A stretch of DNA of 64,000 nucleotides from Methanothrix sp. (GCA_026394565.1 JAPKYA010000045.1:46162-110161), one strand, 5' to 3'; positions 47,880-57,961 are shown, counted from the first letter of the stretch. Notes: generated by a model from the letters alone, not told the origin. Translations and numbers: made by a program.

Positions 47880-48143
47880 ATGCCAGAAGGTAAGAAGTAT
47901 AGCGGCTTGGTTTTTGTCAAGCAGGGAAGAATCGGAACCAAGAGTGAGGGTCCTGATTATTATCTGCAGACCAGGACGAAGGAATATGTTTTGAACCATG
48001 AGAGAGAATTTTTATATAAGCCAGAATACTTTTTGGAGTTTTTCTGTAGGAAGATGGTAGAGGTAACGGGGATACAAGTTGGTAATGAAATCAAAGTCAG
48101 CAACATAAAGGAAATCTGCCAGGCTTTGATTCCGAGTGAGTAA
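47880..48143 (+). CDS. Small conserved protein, tandem copy 1
   Basis: 87 aa; about 60% identical by eye to the next gene. Confidence 0.7.
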   Translation: MPEGKKYSGLVFVKQGRIGTKSEGPDYYLQTRTKEYVLNHEREFLYKPEYFLEFFCRKMVEVTGIQVGNEIKVSNIKEICQALIPSE

Positions 48144-48258
48144 GAATAGAGCAATGGAATATCCGAGTTATTTAAGGTGCTAATAATAGTATATTAATTT
48201 AGCAATTAAATATTTCTTTTTCAAAATGCTTAAATAGTTTTGATGTCAAAATCGATTT

Positions 48259-48522
48259 ATGCCGGAAGCTAAGGATTTTAGTGGCTTGGTTTTTGTCAAG
48301 CAAGGAAGAGTCGGAAGCAGGAGTGAGGGGCCGGATTATTATCTGCAGACCAAGAAGCATGAATATGTCTTGAGCTATAAGCGAGGATCTTTATTCGAGC
48401 CCGATCCTTTTCTGGAGTCCTTCTGTGGGAAGATGGTAGAGGTAATAGGGACCCAAGATGGGAATGAAATCAAAGTCAGCAGCATAATTAAAATCAGCCA
48501 GCCTTCGATTCCTGATGAGTGA
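48259..48522 (+). CDS. Small conserved protein, tandem copy 2
   Basis: 87 aa; upstream region also similar to that of copy 1; start-to-start period 379 bp. Confidence 0.7.
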   Translation: MPEAKDFSGLVFVKQGRVGSRSEGPDYYLQTKKHEYVLSYKRGSLFEPDPFLESFCGKMVEVIGTQDGNEIKVSSIIKISQPSIPDE

Positions 48523-48654
48523 AAATAGTGGGAGGAGATATCCAAATTATTGCCGGGCAATCGATATGCTCGCTAATGCCATGGAAGAGCCCTAAATGCC
48601 GGAAATCATAACTATTGGATACAGCACTATCCGTTTTGAAAAAGGAGGCGCAAA

Positions 48655-49068
48655 ATGAAATTGATGGAGTATTTCAACAAGCAGCCAAGGCTGGGCGTCA
48701 TAAGCACATCGAGCAAGGACGGATGGGTGGACTGTGCCGTTTACGGCTCCCCGCAAATGATCGACGAAAAAACGGTTATCGTGGCACTGGCCAGGGGCCG
48801 CACCTTCGCCAACCTGGAGGAAAATCCCCATGCAGTGTTCATGATAATGGAGCCTGGAGCGGGAGTCCTGGACTGGAAAGGAATCCGGGTTTATCTCAGG
48901 ATGTTGGAGAACGCCACCTCGGGCCCAAAGTTAGAGACGTACAAAAGCCAGATGGCCAAAATTGTGGGCGAGCAGGCGGCAGGGATGATTGCCGTGCTGG
49001 CTACCTTCGAGGTAACGGAAGTCCGGCCGCTGATTGACTTTGGGCAGGGCTGGGAGAAGGGGATCTGA
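48655..49068 (+). CDS. Pyridoxamine 5'-phosphate oxidase family protein
   Basis: MKLMEYFNKQPRLGVISTSSKDGWVDCAVYGSPQMIDEKTVIVALARGRTFANLEENPHAVFMI. Confidence 0.8.
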   Translation: MKLMEYFNKQPRLGVISTSSKDGWVDCAVYGSPQMIDEKTVIVALARGRTFANLEENPHAVFMIMEPGAGVLDWKGIRVYLRMLENATSGPKLETYKSQMAKIVGEQAAGMIAVLATFEVTEVRPLIDFGQGWEKGI

Positions 49069-49211
49069 TGGGCAAAGACATAGACTGCAGCCTTTCGATG
49101 GCAGGACGTGCGCATTATGCGGACTATCGATGGTGATAGACCTCCGACGCAAGTGATTTATTCTTATAGATGGCAACCAATCTCTAAAAACCTTGATGAG
49201 GACTGGCAATT

Positions 49212-49820
49212 ATGGTCAAAGGAAATTTGGCTGGCATCATCCTTTTGTTTTTGGCGATGATCTCAATTGGGCAGGCACAAATCAACAATAATGGCTTCGA
49301 TGTATATCTAAAAAACCTCTCTCTCGAACAGGCAACTGACGAGATCAAGAGCAGGGCGCCTGGAATTATAGAAAATGTGTCTCAGGATTTATTGCAGGTC
49401 AATTCCTCGGATATCCAGAATTTGAGCAATCTCTCTTCGGGATTGTTGAATGGTCTGTCCATTTGCGATATCAATCTCATAGAATCATCTGATCCAGATC
49501 GGAAGCCGGACATCAGGTTATTGGATGTGCGCACAGACACCGGCAGCTTTGATCTCTTGGGCCGCCATGCCGACTGCACTTTCACCCTCAATAATACCGG
49601 AAATGGCGATGGTGTGGCAGTTGTGAACTTCGAGAGAGACAATGGAATACTGCTCAAGAAAGCATCTTTTCTAGTTGCTAAAAACACAGCGCGGAAATTC
49701 AACGAGAAACTGGACCTGCCGCTACTGTCTTTTGGTCAAGTCAAGATCACCTGCTACATCGAGAGCCAAAGAAAGGCCAAGGCCGAGGATTGTCTGGACC
49801 CATACGTTCGGAAAAATTAG
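49212..49820 (+). CDS. Secreted hypothetical protein
   Basis: 202 aa with signal peptide MVKGNLAGIILLFLAMISIGQAQ. Confidence 0.6.
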   Translation: MVKGNLAGIILLFLAMISIGQAQINNNGFDVYLKNLSLEQATDEIKSRAPGIIENVSQDLLQVNSSDIQNLSNLSSGLLNGLSICDINLIESSDPDRKPDIRLLDVRTDTGSFDLLGRHADCTFTLNNTGNGDGVAVVNFERDNGILLKKASFLVAKNTARKFNEKLDLPLLSFGQVKITCYIESQRKAKAEDCLDPYVRKN

Positions 49821-49851
49821 CATGGGGATAAGCCCATGCTTATGTTTTCAT

Positions 49852-50387
49852 CTATCCTCTCGAAAGGACGACATCCTTCCACCCGGCATGATCCAATGTG
49901 GATTCATCTCCAGCATCAACTCTTAGCACGACCTTAATCGGCCTTCCCGTGAATTGAGATGGAATGTAGGCATCGAATGCATTATGAGTATCTTCGCAAT
50001 TGAGCCTAGTAGGACCTACGAGGGTGAAATCAGGTATGCCCTGAGAGCGAATAATGATCTTGAATGTTACATCCCCGCACCATATGCAGCCAATTCCATA
50101 ACATGAATCCGGAAAAAGCCCATACTCTCCGGAAATGTGGTCCCTTTGGTTCGGCGTATATGTCCTGCCCGGAATCATGAAGTTGGTTAGATCGTAGACC
50201 CCCTCGATATATCCATTCGACACCCAGGTCGGATGGGTCCAGAGTAGTAATCCTTCGGCTTGATCTCCTACCAGTTTACCTCTCACAAGAGCAACTGACC
50301 CATCGTCATCGTCAAGAGAACCACCGAAATCGATATTACCCATTGAGTTGGTCCAACTGGCAGAATAGCCATTGGTAATGAAATTAT
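49852..50387 (-). pseudogene. C-terminal part of a secreted protein, 5' end lost at an IS boundary
   Basis: Open frame extends past the track ATG (DNFITNGYSASWTNSMGNIDFGG) up to the IS end without a start codon. Confidence 0.55.
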
Positions 50388-51957
50388 CTTGACTTACCCA
50401 GATTACATTTTAAGGTTAGCTCTTCATAGAAATCCTTAATTATACTATTAAAACATAAATCTTCATTCATTAATTACAGGAGGCTATGAATGAAGTTTGA
50501 GCTAAGTGAAGAGGATCTGGCCAGAATTCTCATGTATTTCTTCATAATTTACGAAAGTTATAAATCCTACTTTGTAACAAAGACACGTAGCGTTGAAACG
50601 GCAGCATCCCAGTACGCACAAGGATTGCTGCTTCAGCAAGGACGTGGCAACATGACCAAGTACGCGAATAATGTTCAAGACGCCAGTGCTCGTCGTTTTC
50701 AGTATTTTATCTCTCATTCGACATGGGAATACAGACCGGTGATTGCCCAAATTCAACGTGATGTCATGGAGCGTATCGGCGATGCAAGAGATGGAGCGAT
50801 ACATATAGATGAAACCGGCTTCCCAAAGCAAGGTGATGATTCTGTAGGAGTCAAACGCCAATATTGTGGTCGTCTCGGCAAAGTGGACAACTGCCAGGTC
50901 GCCGTATGTTTGGGTTACACAAAAGGTTCGCTGCGTACTCTTATTGATACGGAGCTATATATTCCGGAAGACTGGGCAAATGATCTGTATCGTAGAGAAA
51001 AATGTGGTATCCCCGAAGATCTGAAGTTCAAGAAAAAGGCCGAAATCGCCCTTGAGCTGATTCGCGGAGCGCGATCCAACGGAGTTCAATTTGGCTGGGT
51101 AGGCATGGATACCTTCTATGGAAGGGATTCATTTTTGCTTAACACCATTGATTCGGATGGAATCGTGTACATGGCTGATATTCCATCAGATACTCGCGTT
51201 TGGCTGAATCTTCCACGAGTTGGAATACCTGAAAGAAAAAGCAACCGTGGTCGCATGCCTACTGAATCGAGAGTTCTGGATGACGAACCATCTCCGACTG
51301 AAGTGAGGAAGATCAAAGACGAACTTGATCCCTCTCAATGGATTCATACTTTTGTCCGAGACACTGAACGAAGTGAATTGTGGTCTAAGATCGCTTGCTT
51401 GCGTATCTTTGCTGTTGAAGACAAATTGCCCAGCAAAGAACAATGGCTGATCATCAGGGTAGATGATAGTGACGGCGCTACAAAATATCAGTTATCCAAT
51501 GCACCACTTGACACAACTATTGACAGATTTGCCCAGATGTCCTGCAGCAGGTATTGGATCGAAAGGGCTTTTGAAGACGAGAAGGGACTTGCAGGCTTCG
51601 CGGACTTTCAAGGTAGAACCTGGTTAGGATGGCACCATCACATAACTATGGCGATGTTTTCTATGATGGTGATGATGTTCGTCTGCATCGAGTTTGGTCA
51701 ATTTGCCGATCTTTTGACCGTCCAGGATATAAAACGGATCTACGAAAAATCATTTACAAGGAAACAATTTAGTAGCAATGATGTGCTTCATTTCCTGAAA
51801 ACGAGACATAAAGCAAGAGAAGATGCAAAAATATCACACCATCGAGCAAAATATCGTTAGCTAAATGCTTGGTCAGAGATGGCATGATGACCTAAAGGAT
51901 AATGCTGCTCTCATAATAATATAATAATCTTCATAGTCTTAGTGTGGATAAGTCAAG
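50388..51957 (+). mobile_element. IS701-like insertion sequence
   Basis: Imperfect terminal repeats CTTGACTTACCCAGA / CTTGACTTATCCACA (13/15) enclosing a single transposase. Confidence 0.7.
50490..51860 (+). CDS. IS701-family-like DDE transposase
   Basis: HIDETGFPKQGDDSVGVKRQYCGRLGKVDNCQVAVCLGY; WIERAFEDEKGLAGFADFQGRTWLGWHHHITM. Confidence 0.88.
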   Translation: MKFELSEEDLARILMYFFIIYESYKSYFVTKTRSVETAASQYAQGLLLQQGRGNMTKYANNVQDASARRFQYFISHSTWEYRPVIAQIQRDVMERIGDARDGAIHIDETGFPKQGDDSVGVKRQYCGRLGKVDNCQVAVCLGYTKGSLRTLIDTELYIPEDWANDLYRREKCGIPEDLKFKKKAEIALELIRGARSNGVQFGWVGMDTFYGRDSFLLNTIDSDGIVYMADIPSDTRVWLNLPRVGIPERKSNRGRMPTESRVLDDEPSPTEVRKIKDELDPSQWIHTFVRDTERSELWSKIACLRIFAVEDKLPSKEQWLIIRVDDSDGATKYQLSNAPLDTTIDRFAQMSCSRYWIERAFEDEKGLAGFADFQGRTWLGWHHHITMAMFSMMVMMFVCIEFGQFADLLTVQDIKRIYEKSFTRKQFSSNDVLHFLKTRHKAREDAKISHHRAKYR

Positions 51958-53377
51958 TTAAAGTGACGTGATATTTTCCTGTTGCAGAGTATGAGTGCAT
52001 CGCTTTTTCTCCGACTCCCTTTGCCCCATCACCAAAGTCCCACTCATATCTCACATTAGATCCGTTGATGATCTTCTCCCAGATTTCTTTCCCGACTGAA
52101 TTGGTCTTCATTATCCTGAGATCTTTGATTTCATTTAATTTTTCGCTGTTTGTGCCTACAACCACATAGCCATCATCGTCGGTCTCCGTGGCTGACGCAA
52201 TGACCCCATGGAATGCCTCATCCCACATCTCATTCCCCTTCGAATCAACCCTCAAAAGCCAGGATCCCGTAGTGCAATTAGTATCAGAACAGGTAGTATT
52301 AATACCTGAGATTATATTTCCCCCGTCCCGCATCTCTTCTGCAAAGAAAGCCCAGTTTCCAGGTCGATGGAAGATCTTGGCCCGCATGATGCCCCCGTCA
52401 GCATCCGTCTTTATCAGCCAGATCTTAGAGTCGTTTGTGCCATCACCATAAGGCATAGAGGGGCCTAAACCTATGCCTACAACAGCAAAGCCGCCATCTT
52501 GTGTCTCATGGACAGATGTACCCAGAAACATATAATTATGGAGTTCTCTTTTCCATCTCTGAACGCCATCGGAATCAGTTCTTATTAGCACTAGCCTCGT
52601 ATCCGATGACCACAAACTGTCCTTTTTAGCTTCAGCACCCAGGAGGATATAACCTCCGTCGTTTGTAGATTGGACTGCAAGACCCCACTCATTGCCTGAT
52701 CCCCCAAAAGACCTGTTCCACTCTTCTCTGCCCAGAGGGTCGATCTTTATCAGCAAGATATCCTTGCTACTATCTTCGAGAGATTTGTTGTATCCTGTGA
52801 TGATGTACCCACCATCTTGAGTTTGCTGAACTGTATTGCGCAAAACCCAATTCATAAAATCATCTCCATAGGGTTCCAATCCCTGGAAGGTTTTGTTCCA
52901 CTCTTCCTTCCCATCTGAATCTGTCTTTATTAGCCAGACACCATAACCGGAATAACTGTAGGAGGGAGTTCCAGCATTAACAATATATCCACCATCCTCC
53001 GTCTCTTTGACCGATACCCCAAAGTCACGGCCAGATCCCCCGAAGGTCCTGTCCCATTTTTTATTCCCGAAAGAATCTGTTTTTATCAGCCAAACGTCAC
53101 CGGGGTCTTTTTCACCAGTAATAATATAACTGCTGTCTTTTGTCTTTTGAATTGATATCCCGATACTATCTATCTTTTCAAGATGAGGCGAAGCGTTAAA
53201 GGCTATAAGCTCCCCAATATGTGGACTCTTAGAAGAATAATTGAGATCCAAGTTTCCGAGCTGGCCATGCGAAGCGTCCAAAGAGAATAACATTACGAAG
53301 AAAACCAAAAACAAGAATAATTTTAATCTAGTATATCTCTTGAATCTTGTTTCATTTACCACTACCACCCAAATCAT
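51953..53377 (-). CDS. Secreted beta-propeller-repeat/PKD protein, 3' end truncated at the IS
   Basis: Repeated GGYIxxG...DxWLIKTDSxGxxxWxxTFGG units; C-terminus YEWDFGDGAKGVGEKAMHSYSATGKYHVTLT stops inside the IS terminus. Confidence 0.75.
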   Translation of the reverse strand: MIWVVVVNETRFKRYTRLKLFLFLVFFVMLFSLDASHGQLGNLDLNYSSKSPHIGELIAFNASPHLEKIDSIGISIQKTKDSSYIITGEKDPGDVWLIKTDSFGNKKWDRTFGGSGRDFGVSVKETEDGGYIVNAGTPSYSYSGYGVWLIKTDSDGKEEWNKTFQGLEPYGDDFMNWVLRNTVQQTQDGGYIITGYNKSLEDSSKDILLIKIDPLGREEWNRSFGGSGNEWGLAVQSTNDGGYILLGAEAKKDSLWSSDTRLVLIRTDSDGVQRWKRELHNYMFLGTSVHETQDGGFAVVGIGLGPSMPYGDGTNDSKIWLIKTDADGGIMRAKIFHRPGNWAFFAEEMRDGGNIISGINTTCSDTNCTTGSWLLRVDSKGNEMWDEAFHGVIASATETDDDGYVVVGTNSEKLNEIKDLRIMKTNSVGKEIWEKIINGSNVRYEWDFGDGAKGVGEKAMHSYSATGKYHVTLT

Positions 53378-53479
53378 GACAACCGACTCTCCTGACCGAA
53401 TACCATGTCAACAAATAGCAAGGTTCTATAATTTTCTTTGGTTAAAAAACTTTTGGCATTGCGACTTCCCTCTTGCGAG

Positions 53480-53727
53480 GAAATTCGATAAACCAGATCG
53501 CATATACGCCTCCCGCCTGTGGTTTGGATTGGCCTTGAGGATGCCCGTGGTGGCCAGAGACTCATGCCAGCAGGTCCTGGAGATTACCCACATGTACTCC
53601 GCTATCGAGGCTCTTGACTTCAATGCTGTGCCAGAGCAGTTTTGGGTGCATACGATGCCTATTCTTGCCCACCTTATCCTTGCGTTTGACCTACCTGCTG
53701 GATGGAAGTTATACGCACTGTTTTTAT
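53480..53727 (-). pseudogene. Tyrosine recombinase C-terminal remnant
   Basis: VKRKDKVGKNRHRMHPKLLWHSIEVKSLDSGVHVGNLQDLL, frameshift, HESLATTGILKANPNHRREAYMRSGL. Confidence 0.75.
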
Positions 53728-55662
53728 CGCATGTTTGGTACTATATAAATCGACTTATCACGGCTCCACTCCAGGTAGTATGCCGTTCGTAGCCATATTG
53801 AAGACATCTATTAGCGTTCTTGACTCACTGTTGACGCCTCCTAATTTCCGGCGGACTTCAATCTCATCGCCTTTTCCGATTACAATTTCGACTTCTTTTA
53901 GCCGTTCAAGAACGGCCATTGCATCATCCACACTCATGCAAATTTCATTATTTTTTAATTTCATTTTTAAGATCGATCGAAGTTGATACGCCATTGAACA
54001 CACGAAAATATTTCCAAGAACATGCTCTGTTGTTCTAACGTATTGGGGATGGAGACTTAATGCACATTTAAGCGTCTGAATAGCTTTCTCGATCTGATCT
54101 CTTGTTCGATAAGATTCCACAACATCTTTCTCAGTGAGATCAAATTCTGTCGTTGCGAAGATCTGGTATCCATCGTAATTTTTGGCCTCAATGAATGCAT
54201 TACTTCTCTTCATGCTGAATCCAAATCCTTTATTATCTCCTTTTGTATTAATATACCTTGTAACTCCAAATTTGCTCTTAATATGGCCTATTTTCTCATC
54301 TCGTTTCTTTCTAGAGTCAATACGCCCTCTCGTGACAGCATCTTGAATCTTAATAAGTTCTTTTTCTGCCTTTTCAACTCTTGCCTCTCGCTCCTTCCTA
54401 TTCGTAGCCGCAACCGAAGAATTCCAGGTAATTATATATTTTCTTTTATCCTTGATAATAGAAGCACCAACTTCGTTTTCCCCAACATCTATCCACTTCT
54501 CCGATGGCATTCCTACCTCATCCAAGAATTTAGTGGCTTTGATTTTGGCTCGGATTGCGACAAGATACCGCTCCTCATTCTTATCCATATAATCGAGATT
54601 AGCCCATGTGGCGATTCCTCTGTCCATAACTCGTGGTGCATCTAACTTGAACTTCTGCGTCAGACAATCGTCAATCGGTTCTAAACTTTTTGCATCAGAT
54701 TGATTTCCAGACCAAACCCGGTGGGTCACCAGAATGCCCTTTTGGTCTACGATGAACGCTATCACTATTTGAGGTCGATCGGGACGATGATCCCTTGAAT
54801 ATCCAAACGTTGCCAAAATGCATTTATTGCCCTCAAAATATGTAGATGTAAGATCGATATCGAGCCGATCACAATCATAGTGATACACTTTGCGAATATT
54901 TTCATATATTGCCGCTTGCATCTTTATCGTATTTTCCGGTTGAAGATAATCCAGGGCGTTTAGGCTAACATCATATGTTAATTCAGAGCATGGGAACTTA
55001 AGGAAAATAGGCAGTGAGCTCCTTGAGTACCATTCCTGAAGCTTAAAATAGCTACATGGGTCGCAATTCCTGTTGATAGACATAGCTTCAACGATCTTCC
55101 CTATACTTGGTCCACCCCCCTTGTTGCTGAATTTATCGACGATATTGACAAAATCAATCTCTTCACAGACTTTATGAAATGCCAGCTCTCTTCCGTAATC
55201 AAACGTCTCTTCCACAGATATGTCAGTCAATGAAGATGGCAGCTTATATCCAAGAGACACTATGATCGATCTAAACTTTGTAATGAGAGCTGGATCATCT
55301 AATTTTTTTATTTTCTCCTCGAACTCTAATCTCTTGGGCTCGTCAATATTCTCCAGACTGCCAAGATAGAGCTTTGTCTTGCGAGTAACTTTCCCGTTTA
55401 TGCGTTTTCCTTCGTAGATTGCATAATATTTGTGTCCCTTTCGGGGAATTGCTTGAATGAACATGAACTATACTTTGTCTTATCAACATATAAACATTTC
55501 GCTATTACTACCATTAATTGATAGCGTTTATCGTGAAAAATTGGTCTTATCAACAAAAATTGGCTTGATTTGGAACGAATACAAGAGAAATGGTGGTGTT
55601 GAAATGCCATGTGCGCGAAGGGTATTTTCTAGAAAACAAAGTTATATACTACCAAACATGCG
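53728..55662 (-). mobile_element. IS1634-like insertion sequence with 6 bp TSD
   Basis: TIRs CGCATGTTTGGTACTATATAA / CGCATGTTTGGTAGTATATAA; TTTTAT directly repeated at 53722-53727 and 55663-55668. Confidence 0.9.
53758..55464 (-). CDS. IS1634/IS4-type DDE transposase
   Basis: 568 aa; VMDRGIATWANLDYM, YRTRDQIEKAIQTLKCALSLHPQYVRTTEHVLGNIFVCSMAYQLRSIL. Confidence 0.9.
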   Translation of the reverse strand: MFIQAIPRKGHKYYAIYEGKRINGKVTRKTKLYLGSLENIDEPKRLEFEEKIKKLDDPALITKFRSIIVSLGYKLPSSLTDISVEETFDYGRELAFHKVCEEIDFVNIVDKFSNKGGGPSIGKIVEAMSINRNCDPCSYFKLQEWYSRSSLPIFLKFPCSELTYDVSLNALDYLQPENTIKMQAAIYENIRKVYHYDCDRLDIDLTSTYFEGNKCILATFGYSRDHRPDRPQIVIAFIVDQKGILVTHRVWSGNQSDAKSLEPIDDCLTQKFKLDAPRVMDRGIATWANLDYMDKNEERYLVAIRAKIKATKFLDEVGMPSEKWIDVGENEVGASIIKDKRKYIITWNSSVAATNRKEREARVEKAEKELIKIQDAVTRGRIDSRKKRDEKIGHIKSKFGVTRYINTKGDNKGFGFSMKRSNAFIEAKNYDGYQIFATTEFDLTEKDVVESYRTRDQIEKAIQTLKCALSLHPQYVRTTEHVLGNIFVCSMAYQLRSILKMKLKNNEICMSVDDAMAVLERLKEVEIVIGKGDEIEVRRKLGGVNSESRTLIDVFNMATNGILPGVEP

Positions 55663-55934
55663 TTTTATACAATCTTCAGGCTGGTATAATCGGCCAGAAT
55701 AATTTTATAAATATGCTTTCGACCTCATAAGGTATGATGTTGCGCGGCGAATTCTACAGCGCCTTTCTGATTTCACAGATGCTTGTAATTCGATACCGCG
55801 CAATTGTCGATAAATCATTCCATAGTGTCCTAGAATAGTTTGTTTGCCCAAAGCGATTCGTGACCACCCAAGCCACGTGAGAAAATGGGCGGGAAGACTT
55901 GCAGGTTATACGCACATCTCTAATCGAGCCGCTT

Positions 55935-56310
55935 TTAGATCCATGCACTCACCGGTCCGAATCCATGCAGATCATACGCCTCCTTCACCAGCGCCGGCGC
56001 CACCGTGGCGTAGATCTATAGCCTCTTGTGACCCACCCGGCTATCTGGATCATGGGCACCGGCACGCCAGCCATGAGCGCATTCACCACATGGCTGTGCC
56101 TGAGGATATGGGGCGTGACCTTCCTTCTGGAGAGCTTCTGCCGGCGCGAAACCTCCTGGATCCCGGCCTCTTCTGGCAGGCGATCTATTGTCCGGAGCAC
56201 AGTCTTGGTGCTCAGGTGTCCGGAGCTCCTGCCTGGGAAGAGCCACTCCTGGCCAAGCTGGATGCTCTTCCGGATGGCCTGCTACGGTGGGCAGACTCCC
56301 GAGTCATGAC
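55935..56310 (-). pseudogene. Second tyrosine recombinase C-terminal remnant
   Basis: QEWLFPGRSSGHLSTKTVLRTIDRLPEEAGIQEVSRRQKLSRRKVTPHILRHSHVVNALMAGVPVPMIQ, frameshift, IYATVAPALVKEAYDLHGFGPVSAWI. Confidence 0.8.
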
Positions 56311-56368
56311 TCTGGACTCCTGACTCCAGCACCCTGACCCTTGCATCCAGATGCCAGACTCCAGAGTC
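56301..56368. repeat. GAGTC/GACTC palindromic repeats upstream of parA
   Basis: GAGTCATGACTC at 56301-56312, GGACTCC/TGACTCC at 56314-56327, GACTCCAGAGTC at 56357-56368. Confidence 0.75.
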
Positions 56369-56408
56369 AAGCACAATCCTTATAGACATTCATGAAGAGT
56401 TTACAGTT

Positions 56409-57149
56409 ATGGAGGTAATAGCAATAGCCAACCAAAAGGGAGGGTGCGGCAAGACAACGACCACCGTCAATCTCGCCGCATATCTCGCCCTGCGAGGTTC
56501 CCATGTTCTGCTGATAGACCTCGACCCACAGGGCTCTTCGACCACCCATCTTGGCATTGACAAAGACAACCTGCCCAAGAACATGAACGAGGTCATGATG
56601 GATAGGGCGAAGCTGGAGGACATCATCATACCCACGACCGTAAAAGGGCTTGATATCGCTCCCACAAATAACGACCTCGTTGAGGCCGATGCGGTCCTGA
56701 CCAGCAAAGTAGGCCGTGAGAAACGCCTCCGAAAGAAAGTCCAGGCGCTGAACTACGACTACGTGATCATCGACACGCCCCCGGCCCTGGGCAACATGAC
56801 CCTGAACGCACTTGTGGCAAGCGATAGGGTCATTGTCCCGGTGCAGGTGGAGTTCTTCGCAGTAGAAGGACTGAAGACACTCATCAGAATGCTGGATGAG
56901 CTTGATGAACTTGGCTATCAGCCGGAGAGAAGATACCTTCTGACCATGTGCGACAACAGACGGAAGATAACCGAAGAGGTGTCCACCAAAATAAGGAGCT
57001 TATTGGGAGATGCCGTCTTCAAAGTCGTTATTCCCGAGAACGTGCGGCTGGTCGAGGCTCCGTCCCAGGGCCTGCCAATATGTCTCTATGATCCATCCTG
57101 CTCAGGGGCACTGGGCTACAAGGATCTGGCAGATGAGGTGGCGGCATGA
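56409..57149 (+). CDS. parA: ParA/Soj-type partition ATPase
   Basis: NQKGGCGKTTTTVNLAAYLA; LLIDLDPQGSSTTHLG; VIIDTPPALGNMTLNAL. Confidence 0.92.
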   Translation: MEVIAIANQKGGCGKTTTTVNLAAYLALRGSHVLLIDLDPQGSSTTHLGIDKDNLPKNMNEVMMDRAKLEDIIIPTTVKGLDIAPTNNDLVEADAVLTSKVGREKRLRKKVQALNYDYVIIDTPPALGNMTLNALVASDRVIVPVQVEFFAVEGLKTLIRMLDELDELGYQPERRYLLTMCDNRRKITEEVSTKIRSLLGDAVFKVVIPENVRLVEAPSQGLPICLYDPSCSGALGYKDLADEVAA

Positions 57150-57961
57150 GCCCAGGAGATCGCATGACGAAAGGGCTTGACTTCATGCTGAAAGGCATAG
57201 GGCCGAAAGACAAGACACCAGAGTCTGAAGGCACGTCTCAAGAGTCCGGAGTCATGACTCCAGAGTCCGGAGCAGAGAGCCAGGATAAGAGCGTCCAGCT
57301 TCAAGACCCCAGAACCTTGAGTCAGGAGTCAAGAGTCACGACTCAGGAGTTAGAAGTTATTGCCGCTGAAGAAATAGATGTGAAACATGAAGCAAACGTC
57401 AGGCTTCAAGAAGCAAAAGTCACGGCCCCAGAGTCGGGATTAAAGAGGCAAGAAGCAGGGCACAGGCTTCAAGACCCCAGAACCTTGAGTCAGGATTCAA
57501 GAGTCACGACTCCAGAGTCAGTAATTGAGCCCTCCAAAGAAAAAGAAGTGAGACAAGAGTCAAGCATCAGCCATCCGGAGTCAGGAGTCTCGACTCATGA
57601 GTCAGGTGTCAAGACTCAAGACCCAGCAGACCAGCATCAAGAGGCCAGACCCCAGAGTCTGGAAGAGAAAGATAAGACCAAAGTCGTGACTCAGGAGTCC
57701 GGAGTCGTGACAGATGACATAGTAGGCCAGGCAGTAGCCCAAGCCCTGAAGTCGCCCAAGATCTCACTCTACTCTCCCTTGCTACTTGCCGTCCTGGAAA
57801 GCCAGCAGTTGATGCTCTTAAACCGCAAGGAACTGACGCTCCTGCAATACCGCAAATCCACCAAGGCCCGGGAGCTGGTCGAGAACGCCCTCAGGGAAGC
57901 CTACCCGGAGCTTTGCGAGAAGATACAAAAGCGCATAGATGAAGGAAATGGGAAGGCGTAA
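57146..57961 (+). CDS. Putative partition partner protein with repetitive PESGV(M/T)T region
   Basis: 271 aa, ATGA overlap with parA; central repeats rich in GAGTC/GACTC, helical C-terminus. Confidence 0.65.
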   Translation: MSPGDRMTKGLDFMLKGIGPKDKTPESEGTSQESGVMTPESGAESQDKSVQLQDPRTLSQESRVTTQELEVIAAEEIDVKHEANVRLQEAKVTAPESGLKRQEAGHRLQDPRTLSQDSRVTTPESVIEPSKEKEVRQESSISHPESGVSTHESGVKTQDPADQHQEARPQSLEEKDKTKVVTQESGVVTDDIVGQAVAQALKSPKISLYSPLLLAVLESQQLMLLNRKELTLLQYRKSTKARELVENALREAYPELCEKIQKRIDEGNGKA

